Position numbers and translations under genes: made by a program. From contig CM060950.1 in assembly GCA_030765055.1 (NCBI GenBank), forward strand, positions 19,928,229-19,992,228: DNA of 64,000 bases, given 5' to 3'. Origin of the DNA: Mantis religiosa (taxonomy: Eukaryota; Arthropoda; Insecta; Mantodea; Mantidae). The notes under the pieces were generated by a model. It did no database searches. It had not been told where the DNA came from and saw only the letters and a list, made by a program, of their open reading frames with translations. Of the stretch, positions 47,304-57,960 are shown in pieces. Each line of letters opens with the position of its first letter. The first letter of the stretch is position 1.

Positions 47304-47828
47304 AGGAGGGGATCCGTCCCCTTCAGCTGCTGTGGTGCAAGCGCTGTGGACCCCTAGCACTCGTGGTACCTCTGACGTTACTATAGGAACCTCAGGCCAA
47401 ACTGCCAAGCCCCTACCGTAGGGAAGTTGTTTGGATTGGGTTGGACTCGAGGGGGCACTGGTTCCCGATACCCATGGGAGATCGGGTACGTCTTCGGATG
47501 GGGTTTAGGGAAGCCATATATACCTGCATACTAGCCTGCATAGCTAGTAGAAGGTGCGCTAGATCACCAGGCGGCCCTACTGAGGTAGATCAGTAGCCTT
47601 CCCCTATGGGGTTGGGACGCGTAAGTGGCGTATCCACCTCCATCCTGTCTTGTGTTTTTGGACTAGATGGGGGAGCTTGTTAGTCTCTAGATCTTGCTCT
47701 ATGGAAAGCCCCACGCAGGCGCCAGGTGCCCTTTGGGGACAGCTCTGTATCTCCCTGGTCATTAGAGGGGGCTCGGTCTTCACTTTGTGTGGACTGCCCT
47801 GGTAGATACCCTCGCATTATATATATGT
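47304..47828 (+). mobile_element. GC-rich retroposed unit of unknown class, copy 2
   Basis: A 525-bp GC-rich block in the AT-rich diaphanous intron, flanked by long, slightly diverged direct repeats (actatattggtccccgcag at 47285-47303; actatgttggtccccacag at 47830-47848). Its core follows copy 1 from cctctgacgttacta to the gacagctc...ctccctggt region. The two ends differ from copy 1, with about 30 extra bases at the left, so the unit may have variable 5' and 3' termini. Confidence 0.75.
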
Positions 47829-47959
47829 TACTATGTTGGTCCCCACAGATTTTATGTTCACAGTATATTAAAATCCTTAGATTTACGTTTTTGAAATATT
47901 ATTGTTTCCTCTGTTTACGCCATGCCAGTCTTTCAAGTGGGGAAAAAATTTGAAGTAAA

Positions 47960-48140
47960 ATGGCCAATCAGAAATGTTACCTTCAACAACTGGGATACAC
48001 ATCAGCTGGAGAATTTAATGCCCTGTCGGCATGTTGCCATGACAGCCCATTGGTAATACAGCGGAAGATCCATGGTTCAAATCCTGGTTATGGCATTGAA
48101 TTTTTCAGTTCTGAATCTAATCTTTTAAAGCTAACCTACA
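47960..48140 (+). repeat. Dispersed single copy of the satellite SINE
   Basis: The plus strand reads agctggagaatttaatgccc, a tRNA-like head with box B GGTTCAAATCC (48075-48085), then tggcattgaatttttcagtt and taacctacacatgtgt, following the order of the satellite monomer. It shows that the satellite unit also exists as a dispersed element. Confidence 0.8.
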
Positions 48141-48839
48141 CATGTGTATTGTGTTAGAACAATCATCTATTGCTGAGTGCCCATGTAAATGGAAAACTAG
48201 GTTAATACAGTTCACATATGCATGTTTTCTGACATGAGATAAATTGAAACGTTTATTGAGAAGGTAAAGAGGGGCTTGGCAACATTGCAGCTCTCCACAT
48301 GGAGACATTGTTGGCTGTCATGTATCTTCTGTTAAAAATCCATTATCAAATTGGAAATTACTAATAAAGCAGTGCAGATCTTTCCAAAGAACCTCTGAAG
48401 TCTAGTAAAATCTGGAATTGTTTCTAACTTCTCACAGTGTTTCCTCCAAGAGTCCATCTTAGCTTTTCTCAGAACTTTTAATGACCTTCAATAAAGCTAC
48501 TTCTGTAAGAAAGTTAAGATGGACTACCTTCATTTGAGTACTAGTTCAACTCAAAATCATATTATATTAATGACTTTTCTGTTTGTTTTGCAATATGATA
48601 CAGTTTCAGAATTTTCTTTCCCTTACTTGCAGGGTACAGATTCCTTGTTTGCTACCCCATTTTTACAGGATAGTTTTCATAATATGCTGAATTTACTGCA
48701 TCCAGCAAAAGCTCTACAGGAACATTTCTAAGTCTGTTCAAAAATGAAACTTATTTATCTTTAGGTTAATAAGTCATTTCTCTAAGAATGCCATTCAGCT
48801 CTTTGTGAACTCTGTTAAGTCCTATTTTGTTTTCAGTTA

Positions 48840-51466
48840 CAGTAGAACCTCGTTTACCCGGATCAACTGGGACCAGGGCGAAAATCCAAGTTATCCAAAG
48901 AATGATGGAAAAGGATAAAAAGTCATGTACATCATCACTGAAATATTTTTAATGGAGATTAGAAATTACTATTGGCACATTTCCGTCTAAAAACACATAT
49001 GCTGTATGTACAGTAATAGCCTATGTCTTGACACCATACACAATATAGCTACAAACTAGTTAGTAGTAAAAAAGGCAGTGAGCTTCTGCTATCTCAGTTT
49101 GGTGTATTGCTTACGAGCAGCACAATCTCTTATCTGCTTTAACATTAGAAGTTAATGTGGCAATGTTTCAGCTTGACTCTTGAAATAAAGCATCAATTTC
49201 TCTATGTTTACTGCTGCTTATGTGTGTTTCATAACCACAGCTGGTTCATCAACACTGTCTGAATCTGAATACTCTTCATTTTCAGTAACACTGCATGATG
49301 CAATAATACTTCCTCTGTAATCGGTTTATAACCTCCATCATTGTTGATTTGTAACCGATTGTCAATGCCTTCTTCTTCAACATTGGAACAGATATTTTTA
49401 AAAATGTCTATAAAATCTTCTTTCACACTTATGTTTTCCTTTTCTTTAATCTTATTTGCTGGCAAGTCACACACAGCAGGTTACAATTTTTTCCATGACT
49501 TTATCAAAGCTTCTCTTCCAGCCTGTTCCCAAACAGGTGGGGTGAGTGCTGTGAATTTGCCCACTGGCAAGAGAATTTGAATAATGTACCTACTGAGAAT
49601 GGCAATATAATGTCTGTAAAACTATTGTGTGTTTCAAATGGGAAGGGTTCTGGAGTCTAGCTAATCAGATGCCGTATCACACTCAGCGTTGCCAGCTTGT
49701 TACTCCACTCCTTTTATATTTCCCTCTCTCTCGCACACTCATACAACATGCAGGTCTGCTTGGCGCAGATGTAAGGGTAAGCAAATTATATTTTACAAAC
49801 TTTTACAATGATGCAGTTGCCAAAATCAAAATTGGAAAAAGCATTTTCGCAAATTATGTATATTTTAAATACTATAACCATAATTATAGTTTATGAATTA
49901 CCTGTTTTTCCATTCCAATGGAACTGCCAGTGGCTCATCCACATCGCTGTCAATGCGACTTCCATTAAGAGACAATTCGTCTTCATCGCCACTTCATGTC
50001 ACTGTCTTCATCGCCTGAGTATTGCAAATTTATGATTATAGGTTCCAAAATCTCGTCACGTGCTATTTCTTTCTTAAAATCGTCTTCTTGAAGGTTTTCT
50101 GCATGTCTTACGCAGTTTTCCCTGTTGTGTTATCTTGTCAATTTCTTCGTGAACAAGTAGTTCAAGGTCTGCCAGTTTAAAAGTATTATTTCTGTTTGCA
50201 ACCCCCTTTTTTATTTGAGCCCACACCAACTCAATTGGATTATATTGGCAGTGGTAAGGTGGTAGGCGTATTACCTCGTGTCCCATTTCAATTGCAAGTT
50301 AATCCAGCTGATACACTTTTTCCGTGTTCTTAAACGGAAGTACTCTTTGCAGTAACTCATTTTTAGTTTCTGTTTCCAAAAAATTTTTGAAGAACGTGAA
50401 CATCTTAAACATAATACTTCGAGCCTGACTTCGCAATACCTGCCTTTTTGACTTGCCACTAATTTCACCGCGAGAAGCCATTGCACTATTTAACTTTTAC
50501 TTTACTTTCGTGTAAAGAACAACTGAATGATATTGTTCTGAACTCTCCAGAGTAAATAAACACTTCTTATCCAGCATTCATTCATAAACATAAGCATACA
50601 GCATTCCACAGGCTAACAGGAAATGAAGTGTTTGCTCTTTCTGGAATTTAACACCTTGACTTATTTACAGTAATTCTTTTATCACGTCATGTCAGTAGTT
50701 TAAATTTCAGTTCTGAGTAATCAAAAGTGTAAGTACATACATACACACCAACCACTTTGAACTCTCTAGAGTAAATGGAGATTACGAACCATTCATAAAC
50801 AAAGATATGTGACCAGATACGTTCTGCCAGAGCAGCAGGAAATTTATTATTTCCTCTCACTCGAACTGGACTATTCAAAGTAATTCTTTTATCATGTCAT
50901 GTCAAACATTTACGTTTCAGTTCTGAGTAATTACAAATATACGTACTCACATACATGCCAACCAATAATGATATTCATACAGTGCTTACTTCACGATTTA
51001 TGGTCATAATACAGGTAATAGTGGTTTATTTATTTGTATTAGAAAAACTATTTGAGCTAAAAATATGGGGTTTTCATGGTTATGTTAGATACATTACTCT
51101 CTACCTTCCACATGGATCAGTTTTGGCAAAATATGAATTTTTATATATAAATATATATAAATATGAATATATAAATATATAAAATATATAAATATGAATC
51201 TGAGTTTTTGTCTTAGTGTGAATAGTATTTCATACAGATTGATTAGGTTGGCGCTCCTCACACACCACTTAGCGGGAATGCAATACAACACCACACTACT
51301 CCGATTGGTTGCTCACCTAGTAGCGCTCAAGGACAAACCCCTTCCCATTTGAAACACATAATAGTCTTCATTTACTATGCTAAGCGACACAATTTGTTTT
51401 TTTCAAAACTGGTCTGGTTATCTGGATATCTGGGTTAAAGAGGTCCATGTTAACGAGGTTATACTG
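48840..51466 (-). mobile_element. Pogo/Tigger-like DNA transposon, broken
   Basis: The ends are inverted repeats, CAGTAGAACCTCGTTTACC on the left and CAGTATAACCTCGTTAACA (reverse complement) on the right, each flanked by TA (48838-48839; 51467-51468). This terminal sequence is typical of pogo/Tigger elements. On the minus strand 49474-49229 encodes NICSNVEEEGIDNRLQINN and PITEEVLLHHAV, which resembles the acidic C-terminal tail of Tigger-type transposases. The rest is replaced by a nested IS630-like element. Confidence 0.72.
49621..51365 (-). mobile_element. Deleted IS630-like element, copy 2, nested in the pogo element
   Basis: Inverted ends actattgtgtgtttcaaatg (49621) and the reverse complement of atttgaaacacataatagt (51347-51365) bound it. 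On the minus strand 50481-50299 gives MASRGEISGKSKRQVLRSQAR and EKVYQLD, an N-terminal region. This runs almost directly into LAIEMGHEVIRLPPYHCQYN then ELVWAQIKKGVANRNNTFK (50310-50074), the last catalytic motif region of an IS630-like DDE transposase. The catalytic core between them is missing, at the same joint as in copy 1. It is a non-autonomous derivative. Confidence 0.72.
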
Positions 51467-51828
51467 TACATTGTAAGGCAGTACACCTGTAAAATGTAAA
51501 AAATTCACAATTTCTGTTTGAGTGAACTGAAATTTGTATCACAGTATGTTAATGTAATACAACAATCACATACAAAATTTCAGTTATTTATGTGAATTTA
51601 TTTCATGGATATTATTTTTGTTCTAGATTTAACTAATGTGCCAAGTGTCAAAATACATCCTCTTAAGGATTCTGTTTTGCCTTTAACAAAACATTATGAA
51701 CTGAACATTGGAGTTTTTTAAAATTGAAATGAAGCTGTGCTAGAAAAGAACAATAAGCTCTTTATATTGATTTATGAATATCAGGCTATGAAAATAATAA
51801 AAAGTAAGGTAATAAACATGTGTGAAAT

Positions 51829-52074
51829 GAAATGTGTAGTGTTTAACGCCCGCTTTTACTACATACGGTACCGCAGGCGATGACACTGATGATACATGAG
51901 ATGAAGATGGAGCACTGGTGGAATGAGATGGCGGGGGGAAACCGAAAATCCCGGAGAAAATCCGCCCCAGCGCCGTGTTGACCACCATAAATCTCACTTT
52001 GCAGATGCCTGGGATCGAACCCGGGCCGCTTTGGTGAGAGCCAAGCGGTCTAACCACTGAGCCACGGCGTGGCC
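51829..52074 (-). repeat. tRNA-derived SINE, full reference copy
   Basis: On the minus strand the head at 52074-52003 has box A TGGCTCAGTGG and box B GGTTCGATCCC with a good tRNA-like fold. The body (ccccgccatctcattccacc and so on) extends to the tail near 51829. Flanking gtaataaaca (51809) and gtaattaaaca (52075) may be a slightly altered target duplication. Other copies: 32273, 40340 and 55500. Confidence 0.88.
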
Positions 52075-52221
52075 GTAATTAAACAATTTAAACATTGCTA
52101 TATTAGAGTCTTAGGTAATCACTCATGAAATTCTCCTAAAAATTAGATACAATATAGTAAATAAAAGGTGCCAAATGAAAGGAGAAAGTATAAATATGCT
52201 AAAAACAAACTATTTCAAAGT

Positions 52222-52290
52222 TGAAAAACTATTTGTAGTTAGTTTATTGACACACGAAGTGTTAATAAACCGACTACAAATAGTTTTCCA
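52222..52290. repeat. Short near-perfect inverted repeat
   Basis: Arms of about 30 bp (aaaactatttgtagttagtt and its complement) around a 5-base loop, with a few mismatches. It lacks the Penelope ends and hammerhead motif, so it may be a fold-back element of another kind. Confidence 0.7.
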
Positions 52291-52452
52291 ATTAATTTTG
52301 ACGTCACTGTTATTAAATTCCTCCTATCACAAATAATTTTAATATTTCTATTTTATCCGATTTAAATCCAGTTTCACGGGTGCATTGCCTTAAATCATAT
52401 TCAATATATCTTACATCTTCGCACATGAGGCAGTTTTTAATGAAGCTTCCTA

Positions 52453-53009
52453 GCTTCAACTTGAAAAGCTCACTGGAAATTTATAGAGAGATGAAAGTAA
52501 TGTGGAACAGGGAAAAATACATTGATATTTGTGATAAAGCAGCAAGAGAAGGCTTTGCGTGGGCCAGAACAGGGGTGGTAAAATTGAAGGGTTTGGGAAG
52601 AGGAAGGGATCTGGAGAAATGCCCAATCTGTCACCAAAGGGATAAAAAATGGCATTTGCTTTTAAAATGTGAAGAAACTAGGTTGCTTAGGGAGAAGATA
52701 GGTAAAAAAGAATGGGCAAGGCTACCAAAAGAAATTCAAGCAATGAAGTTAATGAGTGTAAAAACTAGGAAACATTTAATTGAAATTGGAAACTTTTTGG
52801 GCAAAGTAAGAGCCAAATGGCGGAGGAAGATAAGTAAATATGATGAAAATGATGAAGTATTTTAGATAAGTTGCCAATAGGGACCCATTAGCTCGACAAC
52901 CTCAATAGTTTGAGTCTATTGGGCCCAAGGGTAACCAGTAACTCATTGTAGTAATAAGTAGGTAAATGTATAATAATTTGTAATTGAAATGGAAATAAAG
53001 ATTACTTAC
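52453..53009 (+). pseudogene. 5'-truncated non-LTR retrotransposon, C-terminal end
   Basis: A 557-bp insertion flanked by an exact 15-bp direct repeat, taatgaagcttccta (52438-52452, 53010-53024). It encodes about 130 codons to the stop at 52865: YREMKVMWNREKY, FAWARTGVVKLKG and a Cys/His tail CPICHQRDKKWHLLLKC followed by a basic, charged helix. This CxxC...H...C tail is common at the C terminus of ORF2 in I-, R1- and Jockey-type elements. A 145-bp 3' UTR follows. The frame is intact, so the insertion is recent. Confidence 0.85.
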
Positions 53010-53462
53010 TAATGAAGCTTCCTAAGTAATAGGTTACCAATGTTATGTTAACTTACTGTGTTCTTGTAGTAACACATATTTTTATTTTTAATGATAGTTA
53101 TAATTTTTTTTCAAGATTATTTGGTAAAAAATTGCATAGACACTCACTTCATATTATTTCTGTCAGTGCTATGTCATGTGATGTGATGGGGGTTAGCATC
53201 ACAGCATGTAATCCCTCCTCAACAAGTAACCACCAGCTGTGCCAATTGCCTTGTAGGAGGTGGAATAACATCATTTGGAAGGTAGGCCAAATCAAGTACA
53301 AATTCGCTCGGTCTCCCTCAGATAATTTTACTATGACTGCCATAAGGTTCCTGGAACAGAGTTTAATTAATGGCATTGAATTCAAATACATTTTTATTAA
53401 AATGCTGGTTCTTGGAAACCTGTTGTTTCCATTAAAAATTCATTTTCTGCCAGCTTTCTTAC

Positions 53463-53621
53463 CTTAATTTCCCTTTTGTAAACCAAACTTTCTGGATGAG
53501 GGCTACATCGCAGACCTTCATATTCATGGAGAGCAGCATATGCTACTCTGTTATGATGCAGATTTATCTCATCGTTGGTATACTTGCCTTTCAAGGATTG
53601 AAAAGATATTCTTTCAAGTGC
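53463..53621 (-). CDS. Candidate exon of an unrecognised protein, antisense in the diaphanous intron
   Basis: A 159-bp, 53-codon segment in phase 0 at both ends. On the minus strand it is preceded by gcttttcag and followed by aag|gtaaga, a good donor. It reads ALERISFQSLKGKYTNDEIN, then HHNRVAYAALHEYEG, then CSPHPESLVYKREIK, a soluble, protein-like composition with no stop and no low complexity, unlike random frames nearby. I do not recognise the family. An earlier acceptor (53645) is also possible. A mariner ends 69 bp upstream on the same strand. It may be an exon of a gene nested in diaphanous, a captured gene fragment, or unknown transposon coding sequence. Confidence 0.4.
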
Positions 53622-53690
53622 CTGAAAAGCTTTTAAGTTAGCTTTCTGAAGCACTTCGTATGAGGAAAAGTCAACCAAAAAGGCCACAAT

Positions 53691-54705
53691 GAGGATTGTT
53701 TGATAAGTCTGGTAAAAAACCAAGAATAATTTTTATTTTGCGAACATCTCACGTTATTTCTCGACATAGTCCTCATTGATGCCTATTTGATCTAGTGATC
53801 TTCCAGCTTTTTCATCCTGTCGGAAAAATAGGTTCTGTCAAGGTCTGCAAAATATTTGTTGATGGTGACCATCACTACTTCATTTGATGACAATTTCTTA
53901 CCACCAAGCCAAATTTTCAAGTTTGGGAACAGGAAGAAGTCACTTGGGACTAAGTGAATAAGATGGATGAGTACCAGCTGACAAAATAGTTGTTGCCTTC
54001 TTTGATGCACTTTCACGAACCTTTGTCCATCGTTTTGTCTGCTGTTTTGAACTCTAGTGTGTTATGATGGATTCAAGTTTCATCCACAGTCACAAATTGG
54101 CACAAAAAGTCTTGCGGTTGCGATTAAACATTGCCAGACACTTGGTAGAAGTGTTCTTCTGGATGCACTTTTGGTCATCTGTTAGCAATCATGACACCTG
54201 TCTTGCACACAGCTTTCTCATTGCAAATTTTTCTTGAAGAATATTGTGCACTCATTTGAGCTGCCTTCAGCCTCGGCAATCGCATGAATTTTGATTCAGT
54301 GGTCTTGCATAACCAGATAGTGGAGTTTTTCAATTGTGTCCGTGTGGTGACCTCAATTGGGCTACCAGAACGGGATTCATCTTTGGTGCTTCTACGATCA
54401 CGTGTAAATTCATTGATTCAAAAGTAAATGGTCTTCTGTGTTGGTGCAGAGTCCGTGTGATTTATGCTGCAGTCCAGCCCTTCTAATGAAAATGTGTAAT
54501 AATAGCACAAAACTCTGTTTTTTCCATCTTCAATCGCAGCTATCACACTGACCAGTTCAGATGGCTGTCCACAAGGAACTGTATATTGTAGCATATTCAT
54601 ATTTTCTGTACAATCTTTTGAATAATCAAGTTTACCATCCACAAAGTTGCAGCAAAAAATTTCCATCGGTCATGGAAATTTACCACATTTATCAAATGAC
54701 CCTCC
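53691..54705 (-). pseudogene. Mariner transposase gene, degraded
   Basis: Inverted ends gaggattgtttgataagtct and gagggtcatttgataaatgt (reverse complement), with TA at the right edge. Minus-strand coding starts near 54660 (decayed N terminus) and ends with LVPSDFFLFPNLKIWLGGKK then FSDRMKKLEDH (53990-53795). That is the C-terminal block with the third catalytic aspartate, and its FLFPNLKxWLGG version belongs to one mariner subfamily. The middle is broken by many stops, and the element is shorter than a normal mariner (about 1.0 versus 1.3 kb). Confidence 0.8.
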
Positions 54706-55499
54706 TATTTGTTATCTCTCAAGCCTTTTGACAGCTGCTGTTATTTTGAGAAGATCTGTTATCCAGACTGACATGTAGGCCTCTTGGGAAATTCTTGAGT
54801 TTACTACCCTTAAACTCTGCTTTTTCCCAAAGTTCTTTAAGTCTGCTAACTGGTTTAAACATTCTTTTGTATTTTCATTTTTATAGATTATCCATAGGAT
54901 ACCCGGTACAAATTTGATACCACTAAACCAACTGTGACATTACAATCTTTTCCGGTTGTTACCCCTGTGTTTTCTTGGTTCCTGTTTAACAGATTTTGGA
55001 GTGCCAGATTCTGGGTTGGGCCTTTTGAGTATACCCTAGCTCAGGCAGTTTCTTTTCAAGCTTATAAGTTCTTTCTGGATGGTTGTAATCAGAGTAAGGG
55101 TAAATATTCTGGGAGATTGCCTAGTTTCCCTAAAGCTCCATTAGTGAGATATCTCCCATTTGTCATGTACACGTTTGGGACGAGAAGGCATAAGGGTAAT
55201 AAGCATAATCTATTATGTTGTGCTCTATAGCAATCAATAGATTAAATTGTTAAGAAAATGCAGAAGTTCTGTTCATAAAATCAAAATAACTAAAGTACAG
55301 CAGGATTTGGAAACAAAAAAGATCAGTGGCAGAGTTTTCTCCCCCCTCCCTTACATCACCAATACTGGTGTTAAGGGACACGGATTGCACTAGCCCAAAT
55401 AGCTGGGGCGAGGGAAGCTGAAGCACTGAGCCTGATAGAGGAACGAGGGTTGAGGGGCCAGCCCAACGCCTGGGATGGGAGCAAGAAAAGTGGATGACA

Positions 55500-55690
55500 G
55501 TATAAGGGTGAAATAAATGATAGGAAAGATGGATGATAGAGCAATTGGTGGAATGATGGCGGTGGAAACCTGAGGACCTAGAGTTAATCTGCTCCAGCGC
55601 TGTGATGTCCACCAATAAACTCACTTTGCGGATCGAACCCTTGGTGAGAGTCGAGCAGTGTAAGCACTTGGTCACTGCACGGCTGGAGAG
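55500..55690 (-). repeat. Diverged SINE of the 51829 family
   Basis: Follows the reference SINE (gatggatgatagagcaattg, ggtggaatgatggcg, ctccagcgctgtgatgtccacc, ctcactttgcggatcgaaccc), with deletions in the body and in the tRNA head. Confidence 0.75.
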
Positions 55691-56554
55691 TTTTTAAAAA
55701 GCAAAGTAAATGTGGCATTACTCATAGTGTGTACATGTGTAACTTGTAACAATAAATTGGCTTGGCAATAAGCATGAATGCAGCATGCTGAATCTTAAAG
55801 AACATCTCTGCAGCTTTGTGCTGAGGTTATCATCAAGCCACAGACCTGTATGTGGCAGTTATCATTGCATTTCATTATGCTCTTTCTTTGTTTCTCATTG
55901 CAGATGTGATTTCTTGACTGTTAAATGACTTGATGCATCTGATATGGATTATCCTCACACTTAGAAGATAATTTGCTTTAATATTTGTGTTCCCCATCTG
56001 CTCACAAAATATGAGTGTAGAGAGTTTGTGCATGAATTTGTGGACATTTTATTATAAGAAACTAGCAACTAAGGAAATTAAGTTCATTAATAATTTGCTA
56101 AAATGTTCAGTTTTGCAGCTAGCCTAGCGAAGCCAGTGATTAGAGATGATTGCTGTTTCTGATAGATAAAGTAAATGTGTAAATGCAAGATGAGTATTAC
56201 AGTATAGTTTGTAAAATTTGTTAAAAGCAACAACATATTCACAAGGGAGGATTTTGGCATACATCCCGTCCCCTCTAACAGTTCTGTGTAATGTAAGACT
56301 ATATTTATTTTCTATCAATTGTTTCCTCTTTTAGTTTAAAAATGCTGTCAAATGTTGATTTATGCATAAAAAAGCAAGTATCTATTTTGACATACACTGG
56401 CATAAAATAAATTGCAGCACCATCAAGGATTGCTTAACTTTAATGGAGAGTTATATGAAAGGTAATACATAATAACAGGAACATATGATAACAAAATCAC
56501 CACAAACGAAGCAGGCATGTCACAAGAAGTTATGTCCAAACAGATACATTAATA

Positions 56555-56790
56555 TTACACAAATATAAAAATTTGCCACTAAGGCTTCACAAGACATTGG
56601 TGTTAATACTTCTTTCTAATGGAGATCGATTTCACAAACAGATCGTTTGTATCTTCAGTTTGTGGACTGAAGATACAAACGATCTGTTTGTGAAATTGAT
56701 CTCCATTAGAAAGAAGTATTAACACCAATTTCTTAAGATAAGTGAAGCCTTAGTGGTAAATTTTTATATTTGTATAATATTTATGGCTTC
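56555..56790. mobile_element. Near-perfect Penelope-like palindrome, ribozyme arms only
   Basis: The left arm (about 56560-56658) and right arm (about 56667-56770) are almost exact reverse complements for about 100 bp: agatacaaacgatctgtttg, ctccattagaaagaagtatt, taacaccaat and so on. Only eight bases separate the arms at the centre. The outer sequences (aaatataaaaatttgccact ... agtggtaaatttttatattt) match other Penelope ends. No coding sequence is present. Confidence 0.88.
56663..56705 (+). ncRNA. Hammerhead ribozyme, complete consensus
   Basis: Stem I TGGA/TCCA (56663-56666 with 56702-56705), CTGAAGA (56667-56673), an unpaired T (56674), stem II ACAAAC/GTTTGT (56675-56680 with 56686-56691, six pairs, loop GATCT), GAAA (56692-56695), mini stem III A-U, U-A around TG, and C before the predicted cleavage (after 56701). 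Every invariant base is present. The left arm carries the same core on the minus strand (plus 56630-56658) but lacks the matching stem I strand. Confidence 0.8.
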
Positions 56791-56999
56791 ACTGTAGCTA
56801 GCTTCATTTTCTACGTAATCAGTTACATCAATGTTAGGTGTGCCCCCCTCTGGAAGGAATATGGGCCTGTATCTATGCAGACAGGCAGTAGTACAGGTTC
56901 TTATGTGTAAGGACTATGATAGAATGAAGTACAAAGTTAATATAATTTTGAGTCAAACTATTACTCAATGCTCCATATACTGTTAGGGTTTACTTAGAA

Positions 57000-57960
57000 T
57001 GCATTTTGTTAGGACCTTCGTAACACCTTCAGCTAATGCCAGCTGTTGAATTTTGATTTGTTGAACTCCTTGGAGGCGATAGGTGCATCTTTTGGTGTCT
57101 AGATGACAATGAAGTTTGGGTTCTCTTCAAAGGTGGTGTCAAAGATGAACAGTTTTCCTTCATATTTCTTCATGAATCATCTTTTGCCACGTTGGTTAAT
57201 GCAGTAGGACCCTGAACCCTTTTTAATAAATGGATTTCTTGACCTATATCATTATTATTCCAAAAATGTTATACTACTGCCGATTTGTCTATTTCTTTGT
57301 TCTTGATGTTCCTAAAACGCTCTTTAAGCCTAATGTTCAAATTCCTTTTAGTTTTGCCAGTTTACACAACAGTGTAAAAGTTGTCAATTTATCCGGTACA
57401 CACCTGATCTTTTGTCTGTGGATTTCTCTTTTTTTTTATGTGATTTCAAAAGGTGTGCACTGAATTTGTTCTGTGGGGCCAAGTAATGTTTTGTTCTTTG
57501 AAGATATTTTGGAAAAGGGACGTAGTCTGGGATAGTATGTACATTTTCTGTATGAAGTTTTATTACTCATCAGGGAAAGCTTAGTTATTTGTCTGCATCT
57601 CTGTTGTCTTTTGAATTTATTAATTTTCTTTATGACCAATTCAGCACGGAATCCATTGTATTCTGCAATGTGAATTATATGATTGTAATCTGATATATTC
57701 CATCTTCTTTAAGGGGACATTGACGAGCCTTTAAGTTAAAGTGGTGATAGCAGTATACTTGTGTTGTCTTGGGCTATATCCATCTGATTTTATGAAATAT
57801 TCTGTGTGTGTGTTTCTTTTGTATATATGCCAAATTTTAGTTTTATATGTTTTCTGATTAGTTTAAAGTCTAAAAAAGGGATTTTATTGTTTTCCTCCTT
57901 TTATATGGAAAACTTGATTGTGGGATTCTGTTAACATTAGCAATATATGGAGCATCAAGT
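57000..57960 (-). pseudogene. Penelope-like coding remnant inside the Tc1-like element
   Basis: On the minus strand the order is PFLDFKLIRKH (about 57875-57845), KFGIYTKETHTEYFIKSDGY (about 57835-57770), INKFKRQQRCRQITKLSL (57630-57570), KCTYYPRL (about 57540), and the endonuclease end KTKRNLNIRLKERFRNIKNKEIDKSAVV then HFWNNND (57355-57240). This is the RT thumb to GIY-YIG part with many stops. It is a distinct, older copy. Confidence 0.7.

Noticed and set aside
53397..54705. A SETMAR-like fusion of the mariner with the candidate exon
   Set aside because: The mariner is badly broken and its terminal repeat plus a splice-acceptor-like site lie between the two; there is no evidence that they are joined.
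54934..55230. 98-codon plus-strand ORF in the diaphanous intron
   Set aside because: No family resemblance, no convincing splice sites, and composition typical of chance frames.
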